A stretch of DNA of 64,000 bases from DATBQN01 sp963799925 (GCA_963799925.1 CAWCYZ010000004.1:372001-436000); one strand, 5' to 3'. Positions 25,078 through 34,521 are shown, numbered from the stretch's first letter. Numbers and translations are program-made. Notes: generated from the sequence alone by a model not told the origin.

Positions 25078-26363
25078 GTGGCGCGACATCCCAGCCGTAC
25101 GACGCTGCAGGCGCTCGCGACCGGCGCGCTGGCCGAGGCTCGCATCGGGCTGACCGTGCTCCACCTGCTCGCCTGCCCGCAGTGCTGCGACGGCTTGGGT
25201 GCGGAGATGGACGCGGCCGGCGCGGCGGAGCCTCTCGACCCCGGGCCGGCGGTGGACCGGGCGATCGAGCGGGCCCTCGCGCAGTCGCGCGGCCTCCTCT
25301 CCGAGCCGGCGCGCGCCAGGTCCCGCGAGGCGGCGGAGAGGCTCGCCAGGGGAGGCCGGCCCGGCGAGATGAGCCTCGCGGCCGTGCGCGCCCTGGTCGA
25401 GCTCGCCGCGTCGAGCCGGCACGACTCGCCGCAGAAGACGCTCGAGCTGGCTCACCTCGCGACCATCTACGCGCGGCGGCCGGGGTTCGACCGCCGGAGC
25501 GCCGGCCCGGCCAACGACCTGCGCGCCGTCGCCTGCGCGGAATACGCCAACGCCCTCCGCATCAACGACCGGCTGGCGGACGCCTTCGCGGCGATGGCCG
25601 ATGCCGCGGCCTTCTCGGCCCAGGGGACGGGGACGTCCTGGTGCAGGCGCGCATCCTCGACCTCACCGCCAGCCTGCGCGCCGCCAACCGGCAGTTCGAG
25701 CAGGCCGACCGGCTGTTGGGCCAGGTGGCCGGCATCTATCGCCGCGTCGGGGACGCCCACCTGGCCGGCCGCGCCCTGATCGCGCGCGGCATCTATGCCG
25801 GCTACCGCAACGAGCCGGCGGAGGCGCTCCGCCTGCTGCGCGACGGCCTCGCCCGGATCGACGGCGAGCGGGAGCCGGTCCTCCTTCTCGCGGCGCGGCA
25901 CGGGGTCGTCTGGTGGACCGCCGAGCTCGGGCGCTACCGCGAGGCGCGCCGGCTCCTCTTCGCCGCGCGCCCGCTCTACGCCGCCGACCGCAACGAGATG
26001 AACCAGCTCCGCCTGCGCTGGCTGGAGGGGAAGATCGCCGGCGGGCTGGGCGACCTCGCGCCGGCCGAGGAGACGCTCGGCGAGGTCCGCCGGGCCTTCG
26101 ACCGCCTCGACCTGCCGTACACGAAGGCCCTCGTCACGCTCGACCTCGCCGTCGTGCTGCTCCGCCAGGGCAAGGCCCGCCAGGTCTTCGCGGTGATCGA
26201 CGAGACGGTGCGGACCTTCCAGCGGCTGAGCATCGACCGCGAGGCGCTCGCCGGTCTCATCGTCCTCCACCAAGCGGCCGAGCTCGCGACGCTGACGGTC
26301 GCCGCGGTCGAGGTCGTCGCCGGCCTGCTCAAGCGCCTCGAGCACCTGCCCGCGGCGGGCTAG
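25078..26363 (+). CDS. Zinc-finger-like N-domain plus TPR regulatory protein, one frameshift
   Basis: GTG 25078 follows GGAGGAGGGATCGA. The first 50 residues have VLHLLACPQCCDGLG, resembling the H...CxxC finger of anti-sigma (zf-HC2) proteins. The rest is helical TPR-like: THLELAHLATIYARR-type helices, then after a one-base shift at about 25618-25628 (run of G) VQARILDLTASLRAANRQFEQADRLL, YRRVGDAHLAGRALIARGIYAG and further pairs to the end at 26363. Proteins of this build often sit beside ECF sigma genes in Acidobacteriota. The 3' part from about 25861 on is repeated twice downstream, each time ahead of a CRISPR array. Confidence 0.65.
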
Positions 26364-26590
26364 CCGGCGCCGCCCCGTAAGTCCAATGACGCGAACCGCA
26401 TGCCAGAGCGAAAACGACAATTTGGCCGGCAGGTTACACGGAGAGCCGCAAGTCGAGTGGAGAGAAGGGGTTGGGCGAGACAAGGAGGACGCGGAATGGA
26501 GCTGAGAGGCCGTATCGGCAGCCCCAAATTCGGGGGTAACACGAAACCGGCCCGGAAACCGCGTAGAATCAGCAGCCTGGGAAGGCGGCA
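26364..26590 (+). promoter_or_regulatory. CRISPR leader, copy 1
   Basis: This 227-base region between the TPR gene stop and the first repeat is conserved with few changes at 27797 and 29603. TAGAAT (26564-26569) lies 21 bases before the first repeat and could be a -10 box. Perfect repeats start here and degenerate repeats lie at the other end, which marks this side as the leader. Confidence 0.65.
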
Positions 26591-27318
26591 GTCGGAATTG
26601 CCCTGATCTGTACGGAGGGATTGCGACTCTAGCTCGACCTCCGATCGCTTCAGGTAGTCCTGCGGCGTCGGAATTGCCCTGATCTGTACGGAGGGATTGC
26701 GACTTCTGAACGTCGAACTCGATCGACGGAGTGCCAGTGCCAGAGTCGGAATTGCCCTGATCTGTACGGAGGGATTGCGACTCCGTCGGAGTCGCTGCCG
26801 GGCTGGTGCCGACTTGCGACCGTCGGAATTGCCCTGATCTGTACGGAGGGATTGCGACCCGAGGAGCACCGTGACGCGGTGCCGAAGTCACGCACTGTCG
26901 GAATTGCCCTGATCTGTACGGAGGGATTGCGATGCGATGCCGTCGACGAGCAGGATCGCACGAACTTGATCGCACGTCGGAATTGCCCTGATCTGTACGG
27001 AGGGATTGCGACTTCAAGACGGCATCTTGGCGCAGTGGCCCGCCTCGCGTCGTCGGAATTGCCCTGATCTGTACGGAGGGATTGCGACTTCGATCTTGCG
27101 TCTGAAGGCGCGCACCGATTCGTCGACGGTCGGAATTGCCCTGATCTGTACGGAGGGATTGCGACCGGATCAGGAGGCCTCGGTATGGCGGGACGCTGGT
27201 CGGAATTGCCCTGATCTGTACGGAGGGATTGCGACCTTCCGTCATCTTGTCTCGAGCGATTAGTTGCCCCGTCTTGGCCGTGTCGGAATTGCCCTGATCT
27301 GTACGGAGGGATTGCGAC
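26591..27318 (+). CRISPR. CRISPR array 1 (10 repeats, 9 complete spacers)
   Basis: The 37-base repeat begins GTCGGAATTGCCCTG and ends GAGGGATTGCGAC. Repeat starts are 26591, 26667, 26745, 26822, 26897, 26976, 27052, 27129, 27199 and 27282. Spacers are 33-46 bases and all different. Only the fifth repeat differs, in its last base (T). After the tenth repeat about 30 bases of spacer-like sequence run straight into a second copy of the TPR gene 3' end, so the array is cut without its terminal repeat or trailer. Confidence 0.95.
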
Positions 27319-27344
27319 TTCTGCCGTTGGCGGCAGGGGTACGC

Positions 27345-27796
27345 GGCGGACCGCCGAGCTCGGGCGCTACCGCGAGGCGCGCCGGCTCCTCTTCGCCGCG
27401 CGCCCGCTCTACGCCGCCGACCGCAACGGGATGAACCAGCTCCGCCTGCGCTGGCTGGAGGGGAAGATCGCGGGCGGGCTGGGCGACCTCGCGCCGGCCG
27501 AGGAGACGCTCGGCGAGGTTCGCCGGGCCTTCGACCGCCTCGACCTGCCGTACAAGAAGGCCCTCGTCACGCTCGACCTCGCCGGCGTGCTGCTCCGCCA
27601 GGGCAAGGCCCGCCAGGTCTTCGCGGTGATCGACGAGACGGTGCGGACCTTCCAGCGGCTGAGCATCGACCGCGAGGCGCTCGCCGGTCTCATCGTCCTC
27701 CACCAAGCGGCCGAGCTCGCGACCCTGACGGTCGCCGCGGTCGAGGTCGTCGCCGGGCTGCTCAAGCGCCTCGAGCACCTGCCCGCGGCGGGCTAG
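27345..27796 (+). pseudogene. Truncated second copy of the TPR gene 3' end
   Basis: From CGGACCGCCGAGCTCGGGCG onward the DNA repeats the last ~450 bases of the gene at 25078-26363 with a few changes (for example ACGAAG to AAGAAG, GAGATG to GGGATG), ending with the same PAAG stop. It has no own start or N-terminal part. The internal ATG at 27431 (MNQLRLRW) would give 121 residues but lacks a ribosome site. Confidence 0.8.
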
Positions 27797-28022
27797 CCGG
27801 CGCCGCCCCGTAAGTCCAGTGACGCGAACCGCATGCCAGAGCGAAAACGACACTTTGGTCGGCAGGTTACACGGAGAGCCGCAAGTCGAATGGAGAGAAG
27901 GGTTGGGCGAGACAAGGAGGACGCGGAATGGAGCTGAGAGGCCGTATCGGCAGCCCCAAATTCGGGGGTAACACGAAACCGGCCCGGAAACCGCGTAGAA
28001 TCAGCAGCCTGGGAAGGCGGCA
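27797..28022 (+). promoter_or_regulatory. CRISPR leader, copy 2
   Basis: Near-identical to 26364-26590, with scattered substitutions and one deleted G. It ends in the same CAGCAGCCTGGGAAGGCGGCA directly before the first repeat. Confidence 0.65.
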
Positions 28023-28600
28023 GTCGGAATTGCCCTGATCTGTACGGAGGGATTGCGACACGAGCATGGCAACAACTGATCGTAGTGCATCCAGTTGAGC
28101 GTCGGAATTGCCCTGATCTGTATGGAGGGATTGCGACTCGACGACGGTCTCGGTCTGCATCGGACCTCCCTTACCACGTCGGAATTGCCCTGATCTGTAT
28201 GGAGGGATTGCGACGTCGAACGCGGTGAATAGGGCGATGCTGCGACCTAGCCATAGTCGGAATTGCCCTGATCTGTACGGAGGGATTGCGACTCTGCGTC
28301 TCGAGCACGCTGCCGGAGATCGATGTTGAGGTCGGAATTGCCCTGATCTGTACGGAGGGATTGCGACGTCCGACGAGCACCGTGGCCGTGGAGCCACGGT
28401 ATCGCTGTACTTGTCGGAATTGCCCTGATCTGTACGGAGGGATTGCGACGCTGTTCGTACTGGGGTCCGGCGGTGAGACCGAGATATCGCGTCGGAATTG
28501 CCCTGATCTGTACGGAGGGATTGCGATGCTTGACGAACTCACGATGCGGACGTGCTTCTCGATCCCACAGTCGGAATTGCCCTGATCTGTACGGAGGGAT
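28023..28600 (+). CRISPR. CRISPR array 2 (8 repeats, 7 spacers)
   Basis: Repeat starts are 28023, 28101, 28178, 28256, 28331, 28413, 28491 and 28570. Repeats two and three have TATGG for TACGG, and the seventh ends in T. The last is cut after 31 bases (GGAGGGAT then CAAGGCG), which is the trailer-end form also seen in arrays 3 and 4. Spacers are 38-45 bases and none is shared with array 1. Confidence 0.95.
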
Positions 28601-29100
28601 CAAGGCGTACTGGGTCTCAAGCGCTGGATTTTCCCCCGCCCAGATTCTTCGCTCCGCTCAGAATGACAACGGCCAATTCAGTGGCCGTAGGCTGGGGTGA
28701 GCGCAGCGAACCCCAGCTTTGGAACGATGGATGGAGGGGCAGGCGCGGGCTCCGGCGCGCCCGGGGGAGAGACGCCCCAGCGGCGAATCCACAGGCTACG
28801 AATCATGCAGTCCACCCCGGGGTAGAGACGCCCCAGTCCGTAACCACGGGCCTGTCGGGGTCCACCGCCGTCGGGGCGTCTCTTTCCACGGTGAACTCAT
28901 CGACCACGAATCGCTGTGCCTGCGAGAGAACCCGCAGCGGCGCATCGTCGACCGCCGGAACGGGCGACGGGGTTGCCGCCGGGGCGTGTCGCCGGGGTTG
29001 GTGGCCGTTGTGGCGTGGAGACGCCCCGACGGCGGTGGCCTCGGCGGGTTGAATGGTCGGGGACTGGGGCGTCTCTACGGCTGGCGGCGATCCACAGGTA
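28601..29100. repeat. CRISPR trailer region with interspersed repeats, copy 1
   Basis: It starts CAAGGCGTACTGGGTCTCAAG and is repeated at 30400. It contains a degenerate TCGCTCCGCTCAGAATGAC element, the GTAGGCTGGGGTGAGC palindrome (28683-28722) and several GTAGAGACGCCCCAG units. No convincing gene is present. Confidence 0.7.
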
Positions 29101-29602
29101 CGGCGAGCGGGAGCCGGTCCTCCTGCTCGCGGCGCGGCACGGGGTCGTCTGGTGGTCCGCCGAGCTCGGGCGCTACCGCGAGGCGCGCCGGCTCCTCTTC
29201 GCCGCGCGCCCGCTCTACGCCGCCGACCGCAACGAGATGAACCAGCTCCGCCTGCGCTGGCTGGAGGGGAAGATCGCCGGCGGGCTGGGCGACCTCGCGC
29301 CGGCCGAGGAGACGCTCGGCGAGGTCCGCCGGGCCTTCGACCGCCTCGACCTGCCGTACAAGAAGGCCCTCGTCACGCTCGACCTCGCCGTCGTGCTGCT
29401 CCGCCAGGGCAAGGCCCGCCAGGTCTTCGCGGTGATCGACGAGACGGTGCGGACCTTCCAGCGGCTGAGCATCGACCGCGAGGCGCTCGCCGGTCTCATC
29501 GTCCTCCACCAAGCGGCCGAGCTCGCGACCCTGACGGTCGCCGCGGTCGAGGTGGTCGCCGGCCTGCTCAAGCGCCTCGAGCACCTGCCCGCGGCGGGCT
29601 AG
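29101..29602 (+). pseudogene. Truncated third copy of the TPR gene 3' end
   Basis: Similarity to the gene at 25078-26363 starts at CGGCGAGCGGGAGCCGGTCC (original about 25861) and runs to the same stop. It is about 50 bases longer at its 5' side than the second copy, so the two copies have different left junctions. The frame is open but has no start of its own. Confidence 0.8.
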
Positions 29603-29827
29603 CCGGGCCGCCCCGTAAGTCCAGTGACGCGAACCGCATGCCAGAGCGAAAACGACAATTTGGCCGGCAGGTTACACGGAGAGCCGCAAGTCGAGTGGAG
29701 AGAAGGGTTGGGCGAGACAAGGAGGACGCGGAATGGAGCTGAGAGGCCGTGTCGGCAGCCCCAAATTCGGGGGTAACACGAAACCGGCCCGGAAACCGCG
29801 TAGAATCAGCAGCCTGGGAAGGCGGCA
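29603..29827 (+). promoter_or_regulatory. CRISPR leader, copy 3
   Basis: Third near-identical copy of the leader, again between the TPR-tail stop and the first repeat. TAGAAT is retained 21 bases before the repeat. Confidence 0.65.
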
Positions 29828-30399
29828 GTCGGAATTGCCCTGATCTGTACGGAGGGATTGCGACAGTACACCTGCACTACTGCCGCTGCTGGTGTCGGTG
29901 ATCTGACCGTCGGAATTGCCCTGATCTGTACGGAGGGATTGCGACGGTACGAGGCGAGGAACATGAAGCCGGTCCCGTTGCAATGACGTCGGAATTCGGA
30001 GGGATTGCGACAGCTACTGGAGAACCGCCTAGCGAACGATCCGAAGCCATGTCGGAATTGCCCTGATCTGTACGGAGGGATTGCGACACGATGTCGACCA
30101 GGATGTCCGGTTCCACCTCGACCAGGGATCCGGTCGGAATTGCCCTGATCTGTACGGAGGGATTGCGACCCGCAGCGCTTCGCGTAGTCCGCGGCGTACT
30201 GCATCTCGTCGTCGGAATTGCCCTGATCTATACGGAGGGATTGCGACTACCGCATGCGCCCGTTGTCGGCGCGGTAGCCTGGATCCGTCGTCGGAATTGC
30301 CCTGATCTGTACGGAGGGATTGCGACGACCGCTCCCGGATTTCGGCTGCGTCGAGACCCTGGTTGCGTGGCGGAATTGCCCTGATCTGTACGTAGGGAT
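29828..30399 (+). CRISPR. CRISPR array 3 (8 repeats, 7 spacers)
   Basis: Repeat starts are 29828, 29909, 29988, 30051, 30133, 30211, 30290 and 30369. The third repeat has an internal 13-base deletion (24 bases left). The sixth has CTATACGG. The last has two substitutions and stops at 31 bases before CAAGGCG. Spacers are 39-45 bases, unlike those of arrays 1 and 2. Confidence 0.95.
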
Positions 30400-31000
30400 C
30401 AAGGCGTACTGGGTCTCAAGCGCTGGATTCCCCCCGCCCAGATTCTTCGCTCAGCTCAGAATGACAGTGGCCAATTCAGTGGCCGTAGGCTGGGGTGAGC
30501 GCAGCGAACCCCAGCTTTGGAAAGATGGATGGAGGGCACGTGCGGGCTCCGGCGTGCCCAGGGGGTAGAGACGCCCCAGCGGCGAATCCCCAGGCTACGA
30601 ATCATGCAGTCCACCCCGGGGGTAGAGACGCCCCAGTCCGTAACCACGGGCCTGTCGGGGTCCACCGCCGTCGGGGCGTCTCTTTCCACGGTGAATTCAT
30701 CGGCCACGAATCGCCGTGCTTGCGAGAGAACCCGGCGGCGAGCGCATCGTCGACCGCCGGGGCGTGTCGCCGGGGTTGGTGGCGGTTGTGGCGTGGAGAC
30801 GCCCCGACGGCGGTGGACTCGGCAGGTTAGTGGTCGGGGACTGGGGCGTCTCTACGGCTGGCGGCGATCCGCGGGCCACGAATCATGCAGTCCAACCGTA
30901 CGGCGGCGAATCCACAGGCTACGAATCATGCAGTCCACCTCGGGAGTAGAGACGCCCAGTCCGTAACCACGGACCTGTCGGGGTCCACTTGCCGCTCAGC
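30400..31000. repeat. CRISPR trailer region with interspersed repeats, copy 2
   Basis: Repeats the trailer at 28601 and adds extra copies of a unit with GAATCATGCAGTCCA (near 30600, 30888, 30924) and of GTAGAGACGCCC. It includes the palindrome at 30481-30520. No gene with a ribosome site is seen. Confidence 0.7.
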
Positions 31001-31053
31001 TCCCGATGTGTTTCAATTCCGTCCTAACATCTCCTTGTCCAAGGAAGGTTTGC

Positions 31054-33090
31054 ATGTTGAAAAAGCCGGTCTACGTTGCCATCGCGTTATTCGCGTCGTT
31101 TGGTGCAATCGCAAGCGCCGCGGACCTGAGCGCGTCGTACGAGCGCGCCAGCAGGGAATTCGGCGTGCCGCTGGAGATCGTCCGCGCCGTCGCCTACGTG
31201 CGCTCCGGCGGAGTGCAGCGGCAGCCGTCGACGTTCAGTGACCGTCCGCCGGCGTACGGCGTCATGGGGCTGCGCGACGACGACTGGTTCGGGCACAGCC
31301 TGCGCGACGCGGCCGCGCTGCTCGGCGTCTCGCCCGATCTGCTGCGAACGGATGCCGAGGCCAACATTCGCGGCGGGACGGCGCTGCTGGCCAGCATCGC
31401 GGCGAAGCACCCCGAGGCCGTGGCGCGCGACGTCGACAGTTGGCGCGGCGTGGTCGCGGAGTTCAGCGGCATCCCGCAGAAGGAAATCGCCGATCTCTTC
31501 GCGCAGCAGGTCCTCGAGCGGATTCATCCCGACGCGCTGGCGCCGAGAAGCGGCGCGCGGCGCATTGCAACGCTGGCCAATACCTCTTGTTCGAACGTGG
31601 TCTGGTACGGCGACACCATTCCCACCACCAACTATGCCGTCGGCCGAAACGGCGTGGCCATCACCATGGACGTCATCCACACCACCGAGGAGACCGCCGC
31701 CGACACGCTGTCGATCTTTCAGAATCCGTCGAACCAGGTGAGCTCGAACTATCTCGTCAATCGCGACGGCTCGGTGTGGCAGTTCGTCGCCGACGCCAAC
31801 ACCGCGTACCACTGCGGCAACAGCTCCTACAACCGCGCCGCGATCGGCATCGAGATGGAAGGATGGGCCGAGGGCTCGCCGGTGGAGGACTACTCGTGGC
31901 AGACGCCGGAGCAGTGGCAGTCGCTGGAAGCGCTGGTGTCCTGTCTGCACGGCGCGTACGCAATTCCGCTGGACCGCGCGCACCTCATCGGCCATAACCA
32001 GGTGCCCGACCCGAACAACCCGGCGCTGTACTGGGGCGGCGCGAACCATCACTGGGATCCGGGTCCCGCCTGGAGCTGGGACCATCTCATGACCGATCTC
32101 GGTCACCTCGCCGTCCCCGCCGCGGTCTCGGTTGCCTCGCAGTGCACGGTGACGGCGCTGCCGCAAGCGTCGGCGCCGCAAATCACGCACGTCTGGCCGG
32201 GAGAGAAATTCACCGCCTATGACGCGGTCGGCTCGTATCAGGAGATCTATCTGGCCGGCCGCGAATTCGCGCAGGCGTCCTCGCTGCCCGTGGGCTGGTA
32301 CCACTGGGACGGATGGGTCCCGTCGTCATGCCTGTCCACGCTGGCCGGCAGTACGCGCCTCGAGGTCAGCGGCGCGTTCCCCAACACGCTGGAAGTCCGA
32401 GACGGAGCGCAGCAGTCGTCGACGGTCCTGGGCCACATCGGCGAGGGCAAGCGGTTCGTCGCCACCGGCAATACGCAGTCGGGTTTTGACGGCTATCTCT
32501 GGTACGAGCTCGCGCTCGCCGGCGACACCGGCGGTCCCACCGGCTGGTCCTCCTCGGTCCATCTGACAGTGGGCGACGTGGCGAGTTGCTACGGCGTGAG
32601 CGCCGCCAGCAGCCCGACCTCGGGCGGCACGGCTTCGATCGGCACCGCGCCGGACTGCTTCGGCGGCTTCGCGAACGGTGACGCGGTGTCCATCTCTGTG
32701 TCGGCGAACAGCGGCTACAACTTCTCGAGCTGGACGGCGGCGAACTGCACGCTGGCCAATCCAAGCGCGTCTTCGACGACCTGCACGATCACCGGCGCCA
32801 GAAACGCCGCCGTCACGGCGAACTTCGCCGCTATCCCGTGCTACACGCTCGCGAAAAGCGCCAGCCCCTTGGCCGGCGGCAGCGTGACCATCAATACATC
32901 ACAGAATTGTCCGGGCGGGTTCACCAGAGGCACCGCGGTGTCGATCACCACCACGCCGAACGGCACCTACAACTTCACGAACTGGACTTCCACCAATTGC
33001 ACGCTGGGCAACGCGAATGCTGCTTCCACGACATGCACCATGACCGGCGCGGGGAACGCGAGCGTGACGGCGAGGTTCCGCAAGCACTGA
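31054..33090 (+). CDS. Secreted N-acetylmuramoyl-L-alanine amidase with SH3-like and InlB-B-like repeats
   Basis: The 678-residue protein starts at ATG 31054 behind AAGGAAGG. After the signal peptide there is a transglycosylase-like helical region (about 25-150, ERASREFGVPLEIVRAVAYVRSG) and an amidase_2/PGRP domain (about 180-350). Zinc-ligand-type His occur in DVIHTTEE, HLIGHNQVPDP and HHWDPGPAW. Then come SH3-like segments (LEVRDGAQQSSTVLGHIGEGKRF) and two tandem ~85-residue repeats with GGTASIGTAPDCFGGFANGD and GGSVTINTSQNCPGGFTRGT, of the InlB-B/Flg_new kind. It cuts peptidoglycan stems, probably of other cells. Codon use is less GC-biased than in its neighbours. It lies between two CRISPR trailers and looks recently inserted. 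Confidence 0.85.
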   Translation: MLKKPVYVAIALFASFGAIASAADLSASYERASREFGVPLEIVRAVAYVRSGGVQRQPSTFSDRPPAYGVMGLRDDDWFGHSLRDAAALLGVSPDLLRTDAEANIRGGTALLASIAAKHPEAVARDVDSWRGVVAEFSGIPQKEIADLFAQQVLERIHPDALAPRSGARRIATLANTSCSNVVWYGDTIPTTNYAVGRNGVAITMDVIHTTEETAADTLSIFQNPSNQVSSNYLVNRDGSVWQFVADANTAYHCGNSSYNRAAIGIEMEGWAEGSPVEDYSWQTPEQWQSLEALVSCLHGAYAIPLDRAHLIGHNQVPDPNNPALYWGGANHHWDPGPAWSWDHLMTDLGHLAVPAAVSVASQCTVTALPQASAPQITHVWPGEKFTAYDAVGSYQEIYLAGREFAQASSLPVGWYHWDGWVPSSCLSTLAGSTRLEVSGAFPNTLEVRDGAQQSSTVLGHIGEGKRFVATGNTQSGFDGYLWYELALAGDTGGPTGWSSSVHLTVGDVASCYGVSAASSPTSGGTASIGTAPDCFGGFANGDAVSISVSANSGYNFSSWTAANCTLANPSASSTTCTITGARNAAVTANFAAIPCYTLAKSASPLAGGSVTINTSQNCPGGFTRGTAVSITTTPNGTYNFTNWTSTNCTLGNANAASTTCTMTGAGNASVTARFRKH

Positions 33091-33105
33091 TCGCTACAGC
33101 CGCCT

Positions 33106-33277
33106 TCACGGATTGATCGTGACCGCCTGCAAGTTGGTCAGGACCGCGCCCGCCGTCACGTAGACATACGCCTCGCCGGTCCCCGTCGTCGTGGGCAGGA
33201 AGACGTCGATTTCGCCAGCCGACTCGTAAGAAGGCGTCAACGCCGAGATGGTCGAGCGCGTCCGGAAGGGGCGCTCC
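33106..33277 (-). pseudogene. 3' remnant of a gene cut by a CRISPR fragment
   Basis: On the minus strand a clean frame runs from the CRISPR repeat edge at 33277 to TGA 33106, encoding about 56 residues with SALTPSYESAGEIDVFLPTTTGTGEAYVYVTAG-like beta-rich sequence. There is no start; the 5' part has been replaced by array 4. It is convergent with the amidase gene and may belong to the same inserted segment. (Motif quoted in parts: SALTPSYESAGEIDVFL, then TGTGEAYVYVTAG.). Confidence 0.45.
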
Positions 33278-33386
33278 GTCGGAATTGCCCTGATCTGTAC
33301 GGAGGGATTGCGACTGGATTGAACGGCAGCTTCTCCCCGGCGGCGCTGCCCGTTAGTCGGAATTGCCCTGATCTGTAGGTAGGGAT
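33278..33386 (+). CRISPR. CRISPR array 4, minimal (one full repeat, one spacer, terminal repeat)
   Basis: A perfect 37-base repeat at 33278-33314, a 41-base spacer, and a degenerate 31-base terminal repeat at 33356 (GTAGGTAGGGAT) precede the usual CAAGGCGTACTGGG trailer start. There is no leader. It is the tail end of an array separated from its leader. Confidence 0.85.
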
Positions 33387-33793
33387 CAAGGCGTACTGGG
33401 TCTCAAGCGCTGGAGTTTCCCCCGCCCCGATTCTTCGCTCCGCTCAGAATCTGTGATTTTTCGGGGACCCACAGAAGCGGGCTCCACTGCGCTGCGCTCA
33501 TACCTTCCATTGTCATCCTGAGCGAAGCGAAGGACCTGGGCGGCGGGAACGCCAAGTCTCGGAATCCATTGGCCTTCGAGGCTGCCCCCGCCCAGGTCCT
33601 TCGCTTCGCTCAGGATGACGATACAGAAGGTTTCGCACCAGCTAACTGATGACTCTGGGCGCCGCCCGAGCGAGCGCCCGACCATGCGGCGCGATGTCGA
33701 AGCCCTACGTTGGAAGAGATCGGTGGAAGGTGCCCGAGGAGGTGTCCGGGGGCGGAGCGCGGCGGCGGCGGTCAGAGCTGCCGCGCCCTCTGT
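33387..33793. other. Gap with truncated trailer and dispersed repeat
   Basis: The CRISPR trailer continues to about 33450 and then runs into the TGTCATCCTGAGCGAAGCG element and its flank. No gene is supported. Confidence 0.5.
33511..33619. repeat. Dispersed inverted repeat, TGTCATCCTGAGCGAAGCG family, copy 3
   Basis: Same arms as at 17424 and 19872, and shares the wider flank of the copy at 19872 on both sides (about 200 bases in all). Confidence 0.8.
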
Positions 33794-34507
33794 CTACTTG
33801 GGCGCCGGTGGGCAGGCCCCGCAGGTGCAACTGATGTTGTAGGGCTGGCAGGAGCAGGTCAGGCCGCCGGGGTAGCACGGCGAGCAGTAGCTCTTGCAGA
33901 AGGTGCCGGCATTCTGGCAATCGGTGCATCCGCCGCTGCCGCTCGGGTCGCCGGGCGGGGTCTGGTTCTGCGGCGTGATGGTCTTCGCCGACAGATGCCA
34001 GAGGGCATCGTCCGCCCTCGCCTGGGACGCGTCGCCGCGGGCGGCCACCAGACCTCGATCGAGCGCTCTCACCTGCTCGTCCGAGGCGCGCCAGAGGAAC
34101 GCCGGGGCCTGGGCGAAGAGCGGCAGCAGGACGATCCGGTCCGTGGGATCGGCCTTGAAGCCGGAGACTCCGTGCACGGCGTAGGTGGTGATCCCCGGGT
34201 TCAGCCGGATGGGCATCTCGAAGGCGAAGAAGCCGCGCGGGTTGCCGTTCGCAGTGAAGACCGTCGCCTGCAGCCCGATCCGGGTGAGCGGCATCCTGCC
34301 GGTGTTGCGGATCTCGACCTCGACCATCACCAGGCCCTCGGCGGGAGCGGTGGACCTCTCGGTCACCGTGGAGAGCTGGAAGGGCGCCTGCGGGATGTTC
34401 AGCACCTGGGGCGCCGCGAGGAAACCCGTCGCGGCGAGGGCGCAACCGCTCGCGGCGAGCCAGCCGATCGCCGCAGCCAGGCAGGTTGCGAGCAGTCGAT
34501 TGCGCAT
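33794..34507 (-). CDS. Exported (possibly lipo-) protein with Cys-rich tail
   Basis: The 237-residue protein has a signal peptide (LLATCLAAAIGWLAASGCALA) with a Cys at a lipobox-like site. Residues about 55-140 form a beta-rich domain (EGLVMVEVEIRNTGRMPLTR, FAFEMPIRLNPGITTYAVHG). The last 45 residues hold about 11 Cys: GGCTDCQNAGTFCKSYCSPC, then LTCSCQPYNISCTCGACPP. The tail resembles disulfide-rich or metal-binding peptides. The start lies 14 bases after the XRE regulator stop, so the two are co-transcribed. The function is unknown. Confidence 0.7.
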   Translation of the reverse strand: MRNRLLATCLAAAIGWLAASGCALAATGFLAAPQVLNIPQAPFQLSTVTERSTAPAEGLVMVEVEIRNTGRMPLTRIGLQATVFTANGNPRGFFAFEMPIRLNPGITTYAVHGVSGFKADPTDRIVLLPLFAQAPAFLWRASDEQVRALDRGLVAARGDASQARADDALWHLSAKTITPQNQTPPGDPSGSGGCTDCQNAGTFCKSYCSPCYPGGLTCSCQPYNISCTCGACPPAPK

Positions 34508-34521
34508 GCGCGCTAGCGCCC

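Noticed and set aside
26591..30399. Long open frames crossing the CRISPR arrays with repeated protein motifs such as NPSVQIRAIPT or NCPDLYGGIAT
   Set aside because: The periodic motifs are translations of the 37-base repeat in different frames. There is no ribosome site, and spacer lengths break the frame at random.
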